The notes below the pieces were generated by a model. It did no database searches, was not told the origin of the DNA, and saw only the letters and a program-made list of their open reading frames with translations. Position numbers and translations under genes: made by a program. This document shows, one piece after another, positions 16,761 to 25,366 of a DNA stretch of 64,000 nucleotides. The DNA comes from an uncultured Clostridium sp. (lineage in GTDB: Bacteria; Bacillota_A; Clostridia; TANB77; CAG-508), in assembly GCA_930980675.1 (NCBI GenBank), contig CAKNIU010000001.1, positions 1 through 64,000 of the forward strand, written 5' to 3'. Positions within the stretch are counted from its first letter, which is position 1. The number at the start of each line of letters is the position of its first letter.

Positions 16761-17666
16761 TTATTTCACAGTAGATGTTGGATTTTGAGATGATGGATTT
16801 TTAAAATCAAAGCTTATATTTTCTTTATCAAGATGCAATGATTTGTATAATTCGTATATATTTTTTAAGAATGGTTTAATAACTTTGGTTGTGTATTTAT
16901 TAGTATGTATATTTTTAAATTTAACTTTTCTATATGCTTCAGAATCATAAAATAGCACATGGTCATTAGGTGATTCTATCATATTTGATGAAGTCACATA
17001 CAAATAATTGTCAGGTAAGTTATTTGTTTCACCATCTTTTGGTCTTCTGCCAAGTTCAACTACATATTGACATTTTGTATCATTTACATGAATATACCAA
17101 TTATTTGCAAAATCATTTATATCTACTTCAAAAGAATATTTATTTGTCAAATTATGAATTATTAAGACCGGTTTAGTTACATAGAAAAAGTTCTCGCCGT
17201 ATTTATCTTTAATGCTTTGAACATCTTCATCAGAAATTTCCCAGTAAACAAATAGTGTATTTGGATTTTGGGCTAAGGCTTTTATAACTGTTTTGTTATA
17301 TTTGTATGGTAAATCATAATATTCTAAAATAAATGGTAGTTCATCTTTGTTTATAGCTTTAGTAAAAGTCTTTGAAGAAAGCTTTAAAATTTTGCTACTA
17401 ATTGTTCTTTTTTGAGTTTTAGTCTTTTTTACAGCTCTAGTTTTAGTTGCTTTAGTAGCTTTGGTAATTTTAGTTGCAGAAGTCTTTTTTGAAGTTGCAG
17501 TTTTACCTGCAGTCTTTGTCTTTGACACTTTACTAGTTGCGTTAGTTGCTTTCTTACTTGCACTTTTTTTAGTAGCCTTTTCTTTAACCGTAGAAGGCTT
17601 TGTTTCACTTGATTTTTTGTTACTTATTATATCTTTTTCTAATTCTTCTTTTGATTTTTTTGGCAT
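16761..17666 (-). CDS. DUF4912 protein with Lys/Ala/Thr-rich histone-like N-terminus
   Basis: Residues 1 to ~95 are a low-complexity basic region (KKSASKKATNATSKVSKTK style repeats) resembling histone H1 tails. From about 105, the LPFILEYYDLPYKYNKT and LFVYWEISDEDVQ segments mark DUF4912, a domain often found near GH57 and GT4 genes. The function of DUF4912 is not established. The basic tail could bind nucleic acid or an anionic polymer (inference). Strong AAGGAGG upstream. Ends 84 bp before the GH57 start, so probably one operon. Confidence 0.8.
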   Translation of the reverse strand: MPKKSKEELEKDIISNKKSSETKPSTVKEKATKKSASKKATNATSKVSKTKTAGKTATSKKTSATKITKATKATKTRAVKKTKTQKRTISSKILKLSSKTFTKAINKDELPFILEYYDLPYKYNKTVIKALAQNPNTLFVYWEISDEDVQSIKDKYGENFFYVTKPVLIIHNLTNKYSFEVDINDFANNWYIHVNDTKCQYVVELGRRPKDGETNNLPDNYLYVTSSNMIESPNDHVLFYDSEAYRKVKFKNIHTNKYTTKVIKPFLKNIYELYKSLHLDKENISFDFKNPSSQNPTSTVK

Positions 17667-17884
17667 TATTTTCCTCCTTAGTTAAAGTTATAATATACTC
17701 ATAATATAATATAACAAAGCAAATTTTTTATCAATACAAAAATGAAAAAAATATAAAAAAATTTGTCATTTATTATTTACTTTTGTAGAAAAGTTGTATA
17801 CAATATGTGGTAGAAAAATATTAAACATTTATTTCAATTTTTTTATTAAAAAACTAAAGAAAATTATGAAAGGGGCATAGTATT

Positions 17885-19177
17885 ATGAAAATTTTAATGC
17901 TAACATGGGAATATCCACCAAGAATAGTAGGAGGAATAGCAAGAGTTGTTCACGACCTGTCACATAGATTAATTAAAGATGGTCATGAAGTAACAGTTGT
18001 AACATATAAGGACGGTAGTGCCCCATATGTTGAAGATGATAAAGGTGTAAAGGTTTATAGAGTAGACAATTATATGATTAATCCAAATAATTTCATAGAT
18101 TGGATTATGCAACTAAACTTTAATATGCTTTCAAAAGCAAATGAAATTATTTCTAAAGAAGGTAAATTTGATGTAATTCACGCACACGATTGGCTTGTAA
18201 CTTATGCAGCCAAAGCATTAAAAGAGTCTTACAATATTCCAGTAGTAGCAACAATACACGCAACCGAAAATGGTAGAAACAGTGGCATACATGATGAAAC
18301 ACAAAGATACATAAATGATACAGAATGGATGCTTACATATGAAGCAACAGAAGTAATAGTTAATAGCAACTATATGAAAGGCGAACTTCAAAGAATATTT
18401 GGATTACCATTTGAAAAAATAAATGTAATACCAAATGGAATTAATTTAACAAATTTCTCTGGAGTAGAAAGAGACTATGATTTTAGAAGACAATTTGCAA
18501 TGGATAATGAAAAAATTATTTTATATGTAGGAAGACTTGTTTATGAAAAAGGTGTTCAAAATTTAATAGGAGCAATGCCAAAAATACTTAGCAACTATCA
18601 TGACGCCAAACTAGTTATTTGTGGAAAAGGAGGAATGATGGATGAGCTTAAGCAAGAAACAAGAAATTTAGGCATAGAAAATAAAGTATATTTTGCAGGC
18701 TATTGTGACTCTAAAAAGGTACAAAAAATGTATAAATGTGCTGATATAGCAGTATTTCCAAGCACATATGAACCATTTGGTATAGTAGCATTAGAAGCAA
18801 TGCTTGCAGGAGTTCCAACAGTTGTATCAGATGTAGGAGGCTTAAATGAAATAGTTGAGCATGGTGTAGATGGAATGAAAAGTTATGCGGGTAATTCAAA
18901 TTCAATTGCCGATTCAGTTTTAACATTGCTATTTGACGCAAAACTTTGTAGTGCAGTATCTAAAAATGCAGTTAAAAAAGTTAAAGAAATGTACAGTTGG
19001 AATAAAATAGCTCAAGATACACACTATGTTTATGAACAAGCTATTTGTCAAACAGAAGCACAAAAACAAGCAGAAAAATTGGTGCAAGAAAAAGCAGAAA
19101 AGACAAAAAGATCTCAAAATCCGGCAAAGGAATTAGGAAATCTTTTAACTTTCAGAAAAAGAAATGCGTATGCATAG
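17885..19177 (+). CDS. GT4 glycosyltransferase, glycogen synthase-like
   Basis: GT-B fold enzyme. The N-terminal MKILMLTWEYPPRIVGGIARVV motif binds acceptor. The C-terminal half has the ILYVGRLVYEKGVQNLIGA and PSTYEPFGIVALEAMLAG motifs with the E-x7-E pattern of GT4. Probable donor is ADP- or UDP-glucose, with glycogen as product, judging from the divergent GH57/DUF4912 pair. A charged tail (about 390-430) follows the catalytic domain. The start is supported by GAAAGGGG upstream. Confidence 0.88.
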   Translation: MKILMLTWEYPPRIVGGIARVVHDLSHRLIKDGHEVTVVTYKDGSAPYVEDDKGVKVYRVDNYMINPNNFIDWIMQLNFNMLSKANEIISKEGKFDVIHAHDWLVTYAAKALKESYNIPVVATIHATENGRNSGIHDETQRYINDTEWMLTYEATEVIVNSNYMKGELQRIFGLPFEKINVIPNGINLTNFSGVERDYDFRRQFAMDNEKIILYVGRLVYEKGVQNLIGAMPKILSNYHDAKLVICGKGGMMDELKQETRNLGIENKVYFAGYCDSKKVQKMYKCADIAVFPSTYEPFGIVALEAMLAGVPTVVSDVGGLNEIVEHGVDGMKSYAGNSNSIADSVLTLLFDAKLCSAVSKNAVKKVKEMYSWNKIAQDTHYVYEQAICQTEAQKQAEKLVQEKAEKTKRSQNPAKELGNLLTFRKRNAYA

Positions 19178-19298
19178 TTTTATAAGATTGTAAAATAATA
19201 ACAATTAAATAAAGTCAAGCATTAAAAATATGAACAAATTTTGAAAGATATTAATAGTAAAAATTTGAATATTTTACAAAAAAGAAAGGCAAAATAAT

Positions 19299-19643
19299 AT
19301 GGAAGTTTATGATACAGCAAATAGGCTAGCAGAAGAAATAAAAAATTCAAAGCAATACAAAGCTTTAAAAGAAGCAAAAGATAGACTTTTTGCAGACGCA
19401 AATAAAAGACAATTGATTATTGATTTTGAAGAATTAAAAAAAGAAGTGCAACTTATGGAAGTGCAAAAAATGCAAGACAAGCCAATAGATGAAGATGCTA
19501 AAAAAGAAAAACTAGCTAAAATGTATAATGTGCTTATAGAAAATAAAGATATAAAAGAGTATTTTGACTATGAAATTGCATTTAATCAATTAATGGTTGA
19601 TGTAAATAAAATTATAGGAAATAGCATAAAAGATGTATTATAA
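19299..19643 (+). CDS. YlbF/YmcA family regulator
   Basis: A small helical protein of 114 residues. The pattern YDTANRLAEEIKNSKQYKALKEAKD near the start and FNQLMVDVNKIIGNSI near the end is that of YlbF-family proteins, which in Bacillus act with YmcA and YaaT in RNA processing and competence/sporulation control. Only one member is present here. RBS AAGAAAGG upstream. Confidence 0.85.
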   Translation: MEVYDTANRLAEEIKNSKQYKALKEAKDRLFADANKRQLIIDFEELKKEVQLMEVQKMQDKPIDEDAKKEKLAKMYNVLIENKDIKEYFDYEIAFNQLMVDVNKIIGNSIKDVL

Positions 19644-19706
19644 AAATAAGTATGACAACTTCTTATGCTACTTACATAGATGAATTATGAAAGGAATCAA
19701 AACAAG

Positions 19707-19922
19707 ATGAAAACAAATGAAAATGGCATAACTTTATTGTCATTGGTGGTTACAATTGTTGTATTAATGATATTGTCCACTGTTTTAGTTAATTTGTCAT
19801 TGAATGATAATGGAATGATAAATGCAATGCAAGGTGCTCAAAACTCGTATTATACACAAAAAACTCAAACGGAAACAAGAGTTAATGATATGACAAATGG
19901 CTGGGAAGATGTTTTAAAATAA
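19707..19922 (+). CDS. Short prepilin-like protein, GITLLSLVVTI type
   Basis: From the ATG at 19707 the protein is 71 residues: a short polar leader ending in Gly, then ITLLSLVVTIVVLMIL as a membrane helix, then a small polar domain. The layout is that of a type IV prepilin with class III leader, except that position +5 is Ser instead of Glu. Related N-termini begin the giant protein at 28954 and the protein at 56531. The upstream in-frame ATG at 19680 lacks a ribosome site, while AAAGGA lies before 19707. Processing by a prepilin peptidase is inferred. Confidence 0.7.
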   Translation: MKTNENGITLLSLVVTIVVLMILSTVLVNLSLNDNGMINAMQGAQNSYYTQKTQTETRVNDMTNGWEDVLK

Positions 19923-20009
19923 TTTATTAAGTAAACACATAAGTAATTGGCTGAAAATAAAAGTCAATAAACATAATAAACTTTAGATTAAATTTTAGGA
20001 GGTAAACGA

Positions 20010-21173
20010 ATGAAAGCTAATGTAGCATGGAGTACTGATGAAAATGCTTTTTTGGCAGGAAAAAATAGTGCAAAAAAAGCAGTACTTGATTTAATTCAAA
20101 CAAAAGTTGCTTTTATATTTAGTTCAGTAAAATATGATACACAAAAATTAATGGAAGGCGCAAAAGAAGAATTAGGAACAGCGCCTATTATAGGGTGTAC
20201 ATCAAATGGAGGAATATTAGTTCCAGATGGATACATAACATCAGAAAATGGTTTTGTAGGAATTATGGCAATAGGTGATCCTGATACAGCAGTTGGGGTT
20301 GCGGGTTCGCCAAAAATGCTTACAGCAAGAGAAACAGGTAGACAAGTAGCAATTGATGCTATGAAAAGTGTAGGAACAACATTTCCACCAGCTTATTTTT
20401 TTATGATAGCAAATCCAGGAGAAGAAGAAGAATATGCAAAGGGTATTCAAGATGTAATTGGTGATATACCAATGTTTGGCGGAAGCTGTGCTGATGATGA
20501 CTTATCTGGTAAGTGGAAAATATTTACTGGAGACAAAGTCTTTTCAGAAGGTGTAGCAGTAGCATTTTTCTTTACAAATAAAAAAATTGTAAATGAATAT
20601 ACTGGCAAATATCATGAAACAGTTAATTCAGGAATAATCACAGAAATAGAAGGCAAAAGAACATTAAAAGAAATAAATCATATGCCAGCTATTAAACAAT
20701 ATGCAGAATGGACAGGCTTTAAAACTAGAAATTTAATGGGAGATAAAATTCTTACAGCTTCAATATTGAAGCCACTTGGAGTTAAAACTCCTACAGGAAA
20801 TGTAACTTTAATTAGACATCCAATGGCAGGTAATAGTGATTATAGCATAAATGTTGGAAATGATTTGGCTGTTAATACTGCAGTAATTCAAATGCAAGCT
20901 AGCTTAGATGAACTTGTAAATGCACCAAGACTAGCATTAAGAAATTTAAAATCAAAATTAAGTTCAGATCCAGCAGGTTATTTATTAGTTCACTGTGGAG
21001 GCAGAAAAATAGCCATAGCCGATAGAATAGATGAGGTCGCAAAACTTGTTAAAGAAGAAGCTGGAGATGTACCATTTATTATGCCATTTACTTTTGGCGA
21101 ATATGGTAGAGCAGAGCATGAAGCCAATAATATGGGTGGTTTAATGCTTTCAGAAACTGCTTTTTGCAAATAA
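20010..21173 (+). CDS. FIST N/C domain sensor protein
   Basis: 387 residues. The FIST N domain (about 25-210) includes TAPIIGCTSNGGI and a MFGGSCADDD segment. The FIST C domain (about 220-370) ends in FTFGEYGRAEHEANNMGG. FIST domains are predicted small-ligand sensors in signal transduction. No other signalling domain or transmembrane segment is present, so the output is unknown. TTAGGAGG gives a strong start. A terminator follows directly. Confidence 0.9.
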   Translation: MKANVAWSTDENAFLAGKNSAKKAVLDLIQTKVAFIFSSVKYDTQKLMEGAKEELGTAPIIGCTSNGGILVPDGYITSENGFVGIMAIGDPDTAVGVAGSPKMLTARETGRQVAIDAMKSVGTTFPPAYFFMIANPGEEEEYAKGIQDVIGDIPMFGGSCADDDLSGKWKIFTGDKVFSEGVAVAFFFTNKKIVNEYTGKYHETVNSGIITEIEGKRTLKEINHMPAIKQYAEWTGFKTRNLMGDKILTASILKPLGVKTPTGNVTLIRHPMAGNSDYSINVGNDLAVNTAVIQMQASLDELVNAPRLALRNLKSKLSSDPAGYLLVHCGGRKIAIADRIDEVAKLVKEEAGDVPFIMPFTFGEYGRAEHEANNMGGLMLSETAFCK

Positions 21174-21199
21174 ATGTTACAGTTTATTAATTGCTATAT

Positions 21200-21242
21200 A
21201 AAAACTAATATACATTCTTCCGCACATATATTAGTTTTTAAT
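21200..21242 (+). terminator. Terminator after the FIST gene
   Basis: 13-bp stem (21200-21212 with 21227-21239) with a 14-base loop and a terminal T run. Confidence 0.75.
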
Positions 21243-21268
21243 AAATAAATTAAAAAAGGAGAAAGAGT

Positions 21269-22426
21269 ATGGAAATTGAAAAGTTTGTATTAAATGAAAC
21301 TTCATATTTTGGAGAAGGAGCTAGAAAAGTTCTTCCAGAAGAAATTAAAAAGAGAGGGTTTAAAAAAGTATTAGTAGTAACTGATGAATCTTTATATAAA
21401 GCAGGTGTTAGTACAAAAATAACAGATTTATTAGAAGCTAATAAGATAAATTATGTGTTATTTCACGATGTAAAACCAAATCCACCAATTAAAAATGTAT
21501 TAGATGGTGTAGAAATGTGCAAAAGTGAAAAATGCGACTTAATAGTTGCAGTAGGTGGAGGTTCAAGCATAGATACAGCAAAGGGAATAAGTATAATAAT
21601 TGCAAATCCAGATAGATCAGATGTTGTATCATTAAATGGTGCTTCAAATACAAAAAATAAAGGATTACCAATTATAGCACTTCCAACAACAGCTGGAACA
21701 GCAGCAGAAGTTACAATTAATTATGTTATAACAGACCCTGAAAAAGAAATAAAAATGGTTTGTGTAGATGAACATGACATTCCAATTATAGCAATAGTTG
21801 ATACAGAGCTTATGGCATCAATGCCAAAATCAGTTGCTTCATCAACAGGAATGGACGCATTAACACATGCAATTGAAGGATATATAACAAAATCAAGAAA
21901 TATAATGTCTCAAATGTTTTCAATGAAAGCTATACAATTGATATATGATAATTTAGCAAAAGCAGTAAATGAAAAGGATCAAGATGCAATAAACAAAGTG
22001 GGCTTAGGACAATATATAGCTGGTATGGCATTTTCAAATGTTGGTCTAGGAATAGTTCACTCAATGGCTCACCAATTAGGTGCTGTTTATGATACACCAC
22101 ATGGATTAGCAAATGCTATATTACTTCCAACAGTTATGGAATTCAATGGGGAAGTAAGCTATGAAGAATTTAGAAAAATATTAACAGAAGCTATGCATAT
22201 AGATGCAACAGAATTTACAAAAGAAGAAGTTATAAAAACATTTTGTGAATGTATTAGAAACTTATCAAATGATGTTGGAATTACACAAACAGTAAAAGAT
22301 GTAGGAGCTAAGAAAGAAGATTTCGAAATGCTTGCAGATAAAGCAATGGTTGACCCTTGTAAACCAGGTAACCCAAGAGATGTAACAAAAGAAGACTTTA
22401 TAATGCTTTACAATAAAGCTTGGTAA
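21269..22426 (+). CDS. Iron-containing alcohol dehydrogenase (FucO-like)
   Basis: A group III alcohol dehydrogenase of 385 residues. NAD-binding VGGGSSIDTAKG (about 94-105) and LPTTAGTAAEVT are present. Metal ligands are visible in GMDALTHAIEGY (Asp, His), HSMAHQLGA (His) and DTPHGLANA (His). Closest in pattern to lactaldehyde/1,3-propanediol dehydrogenases, but the substrate cannot be told from sequence. AAAGGAG upstream of the ATG. Seemingly a single-gene unit. Confidence 0.92.
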   Translation: MEIEKFVLNETSYFGEGARKVLPEEIKKRGFKKVLVVTDESLYKAGVSTKITDLLEANKINYVLFHDVKPNPPIKNVLDGVEMCKSEKCDLIVAVGGGSSIDTAKGISIIIANPDRSDVVSLNGASNTKNKGLPIIALPTTAGTAAEVTINYVITDPEKEIKMVCVDEHDIPIIAIVDTELMASMPKSVASSTGMDALTHAIEGYITKSRNIMSQMFSMKAIQLIYDNLAKAVNEKDQDAINKVGLGQYIAGMAFSNVGLGIVHSMAHQLGAVYDTPHGLANAILLPTVMEFNGEVSYEEFRKILTEAMHIDATEFTKEEVIKTFCECIRNLSNDVGITQTVKDVGAKKEDFEMLADKAMVDPCKPGNPRDVTKEDFIMLYNKAW

Positions 22427-22459
22427 ATTTTACGATGGGGACGCTCCTTTTTGACACGA

Positions 22460-22488
22460 TTGACATAATTTAAAAAACGCTGTATAAT
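22460..22488 (+). promoter_or_regulatory. Consensus promoter of the foreign-looking coiled-coil gene
   Basis: TTGACA (22460-22465), 17-bp spacer, TATAAT (22483-22488): a perfect consensus. The -10 lies between inverted repeats AAAAAACGC (22472-22480) and GCGTTTTTT (22500-22508), which could be an operator or an attenuating hairpin. Confidence 0.75.
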
Positions 22489-22553
22489 ATATATGTACGG
22501 CGTTTTTTACGCATTTTGAACATTGAAAAAAAGAATATGGAGGTTATCATCAA

Positions 22554-23636
22554 ATGAGTAGAAAGAACGAGATGGGGTTTCGGAATGACCTAATTAAGGA
22601 GTATACTCCGGAACAGGTGCAGGAACTGATTAGGCAAAAGTCAGTACTTGACAATATGGATGCTGAGACGGCATATGCAAGGATTATGCTTTTGCTTACA
22701 CAATTTTCGTTGTATGCCCAGCAATTTCGAGAATTCACAGAGAAGAGCTGGTTACAGTTTGTCGAAGAACTGGCTCGCGTACGTGAAAAGTTGAATGACG
22801 GGTTTTCTTGTTATTCAATGGTCGAGAAAATAGGAACTGAAGGGGCAAAAAAACTCTTTTATTGGATTGAAAATAGGGCAATCTTTGGCGTGTTAGCCTA
22901 TAATATTGCTAAATACATTTCGGAAGCAGGCCCAGCACAAGAATTTACCCTCAAAGTCATGAAAAATCTTACTTTTATTGATTCATGGAGAGTAAATGAT
23001 TTGAGGGAAGGAGAAAGAAGCTATGCTATTCGGAACTTCTTCGGAAAGGCAATGGAGATATTTGATAATAGAGAGTTTGTTACTTTTCTGATGGAGTACT
23101 ATGACATCAATGATCATGCGAATAGCAAAGCAAAGGATTTTGTAACCACATATGCATACTTTTATATTTCTATTGAAAAAATCAGTAGAAATAATCCCGA
23201 AAAGATTGCTACGCTTGTAAGAATGGAACAGACAAAAGTTGATAGCTCGACTGATGAAAAGAAATGTGTCCAAGCTGTGAGCACTCCTGAACAAACTTCT
23301 ATAATTCAAATTGAAAGTACTCCTAATTTGACTGCTCCAAAGTTGAAAATTGAGGAGTTGCTCAAGAATCTTAGAGCTAGCATGTATGATAGGCAAAATG
23401 CTGAGCTGAAGGTTGCCAGAGAAGAGGAAAAATGTGCTTCAGCACAAGATGTGGTAAGGCAACTTGAGGTGCAACTTAAGGAAGTAAGCCGTGCTTTGAA
23501 GGATGCAAGACTCGAAGCCTCGGATATGCAAGTTAAACTGCAAGAAGCAAATAAACATGCAGAACAAGCTACTAAGAGATATCTTGAATGCAAGAAACTG
23601 TTTGGTGAAGAATATAGGAGAATGTTTGAGGAATAA
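22554..23636 (+). CDS. Unrecognised coiled-coil protein, probably horizontally acquired
   Basis: 360 residues, no family recognised. Residues 1 to ~215 are a helical soluble domain with many aromatic residues. About 265-355 form a long heptad-like coiled coil (KVAREEEKCASAQDVVRQLE onward). Base and codon use differ from neighbours: higher GC and frequent CTC, CGC, GTC, CCG and CGG codons. It contains two of the only three ordinary in-frame CGG codons found in the window (22581 and 23031), both after codons ending in T. It has its own consensus promoter and strong terminator and is bounded by GGGGACG repeats. Function unknown. Confidence 0.8.
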   Translation: MSRKNEMGFRNDLIKEYTPEQVQELIRQKSVLDNMDAETAYARIMLLLTQFSLYAQQFREFTEKSWLQFVEELARVREKLNDGFSCYSMVEKIGTEGAKKLFYWIENRAIFGVLAYNIAKYISEAGPAQEFTLKVMKNLTFIDSWRVNDLREGERSYAIRNFFGKAMEIFDNREFVTFLMEYYDINDHANSKAKDFVTTYAYFYISIEKISRNNPEKIATLVRMEQTKVDSSTDEKKCVQAVSTPEQTSIIQIESTPNLTAPKLKIEELLKNLRASMYDRQNAELKVAREEEKCASAQDVVRQLEVQLKEVSRALKDARLEASDMQVKLQEANKHAEQATKRYLECKKLFGEEYRRMFEE

Positions 23637-23653
23637 TAATTAACCTTCTATTT

Positions 23654-23697
23654 AACCACAAGAGCTCAGGCAATTGCCTGAGCTTTTGTGGTTTTAG
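23654..23697 (+). terminator. Strong terminator with 20-bp stem
   Basis: Stem 23654-23673 with 23674-23693, one G-T wobble, nearly no loop, then a T run. GC-richer than other terminators here, matching the gene it follows. Confidence 0.85.
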
Positions 23698-23711
23698 AAA
23701 AAACAATAAGA

Positions 23712-23775
23712 TTTTACTTTGGGGACGGCCCAAAACGAAAAATATTTTACAAAAAGGACCTTCCCAAAAGTAAAA
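23712..23775. repeat. REP-like imperfect palindrome with GGGGACGG core
   Basis: Left arm 23712-23731 and right arm 23756-23775 are inverted copies with three mismatches around a 24-base A-rich centre. A related TGGGGACG stretch lies at 22436-22443 on the other side of the foreign gene. Such motifs resemble REP-type elements mobilised by Y1 transposases (inference). No transposase is present. Confidence 0.5.
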
Positions 23776-23777
23776 AA

Positions 23778-25166
23778 TTAAAATTCACAATTGTTTGGTG
23801 TTCTAGGATAAGGTATAACATCACGAATATTTTCCATACCAGTAATGTACATAAGTAATCTTTCAAATCCTAAACCAAATCCAGAATGTATATCTGTACC
23901 ATATTTACGAAGTTCTAAGTACCAGTAAAGTGGTTCTGTTGCAATTCCCATTTCTTTCATTCTTTTAACTAGTTTATCATAGTCTTCCTCTCTTTGAGAG
24001 CCACCCATAATTTCACCTGCAACAGGTACTTCTAGGTCAACTGCAGCAACAGTTTTTCCATCAGGGTTGAGTTTCATATAGTAAGATTTTATATCTTTAG
24101 GCCAGTTCTTTACAAATACTGGACCATTAAAGTATTCTGTAATATATTTTTCATGTTCTTTTGCTAAATCTCCGCCATATTCAGGTTCAAATTCCCATTT
24201 TCTATCAGCTTTTTTCAACAAATCTATGGCATCTTTATGGTCTAATCTAACAAATTCAGAATTTAGTAATTTATTTAACTTTTCAATTAAGCCATTTGAA
24301 ATAAATTTATCGCAAAATTCCATTTCTTCTGGGCATCTTTCCAAAACTGCTTTTACAATGTATTTTAAGAAATCTTCTTCAATATTCATAAGCTCGTCCA
24401 AATCACAGAATGAAATTTCAGGTTCAATCATCCAAAACTCATTAGCATGTGTTTTTGTGTTAGAATTTTCTGAACGTAGGGTAGGGCCAAATGTATATAT
24501 TTTGTCAAAAGCTTGAGCAAAGGTTTCACCATGTAATTGGCCAGAACCTGTTATATATGCTTCTTTTCCAAATAGATCTTCCGAAAAATCAGTTTTTCCA
24601 TCTTTTTGTGGAAGAGGTTTGCTTAAGTCAAGTGTTGTTAATTTAAACATTTCAGCAGAACCTTCACAGTCTGCACAAGTAATTATAGGTGTATTTACAT
24701 AAACATATCCATTCTTTTGGAAATACTCATGTATTGCAAATGCAGCAACACTTCTAATTCTAAATACGGCGCTAAAAGTATTTGTTCTAGGACGTAGATG
24801 AGCTTGAGTTCTTAAAAATTCAAAAGATGTATTTTTCTTTTGAATAGGGTATGAGGTGTCTGCTAAATTAAATATTTCAACCTTATCTGCGTGAATTTCA
24901 AAAGGCTGTTTTGCATTTTCTGTTTTAACAACTTTGCCATTTACAATAATGCAAGAACTTATTGTTAATTTATTTACTTTATCAAAATTATCTAGGCTTG
25001 TATCAAAAACTATTTGAACATTTTTGAAAAATGAACCATCATTTAATTCTATAAAACCAAAGTTTTTAGATGTACGAACAGTTCTAACCCAACCAGAAAC
25101 TTGTACATTATTATTAATGTAGTTGCCAGTATTTCTATATAAATCTTTTACTGATGTACTTTTCAT
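23778..25166 (-). CDS. asnS: Asparaginyl-tRNA synthetase
   Basis: Class II synthetase of 462 residues. N-terminal OB-fold anticodon domain (VSGWVRTVRTSKNFGFIELNDG). The catalytic core has FRIRSVAAFAIHEYFQ, the TGSGQLHGE segment typical of AsnRS, motif 2 RSENSNTKTHANEFWMIEPE and motif 3 GFGLGFERLLMYITG. The ATG at 25166 is chosen because GGGAG lies eight bases upstream. An upstream in-frame start has no site. Confidence 0.93.
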   Translation of the reverse strand: MKSTSVKDLYRNTGNYINNNVQVSGWVRTVRTSKNFGFIELNDGSFFKNVQIVFDTSLDNFDKVNKLTISSCIIVNGKVVKTENAKQPFEIHADKVEIFNLADTSYPIQKKNTSFEFLRTQAHLRPRTNTFSAVFRIRSVAAFAIHEYFQKNGYVYVNTPIITCADCEGSAEMFKLTTLDLSKPLPQKDGKTDFSEDLFGKEAYITGSGQLHGETFAQAFDKIYTFGPTLRSENSNTKTHANEFWMIEPEISFCDLDELMNIEEDFLKYIVKAVLERCPEEMEFCDKFISNGLIEKLNKLLNSEFVRLDHKDAIDLLKKADRKWEFEPEYGGDLAKEHEKYITEYFNGPVFVKNWPKDIKSYYMKLNPDGKTVAAVDLEVPVAGEIMGGSQREEDYDKLVKRMKEMGIATEPLYWYLELRKYGTDIHSGFGLGFERLLMYITGMENIRDVIPYPRTPNNCEF

Positions 25167-25306
25167 AATTAATCTCCCTTCTAGTATGATGAATTCATAC
25201 CAAATAAATTGCCACATTTAAAATCTGTAAAAGTAGTATTATTACTTAAATTATGGACTTATTATACACTAATATACATAATAAAACAATAGTAAAGTAA
25301 AATAAA

Positions 25307-25350
25307 TTAAAAAAACTACAGTATCTTTTGTAGGATACTGTAGTTTTTTA
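25307..25350 (-). terminator. Terminator of the DUF2628 gene
   Basis: 15-bp stem (25311-25325 with 25334-25348). Read on the minus strand it is followed by a T run (A run at 25309-25315 on the plus strand). It lies just after the stop of the gene at 25367. Confidence 0.75.
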
Positions 25351-25366
25351 AAAGTATATATTAAAC

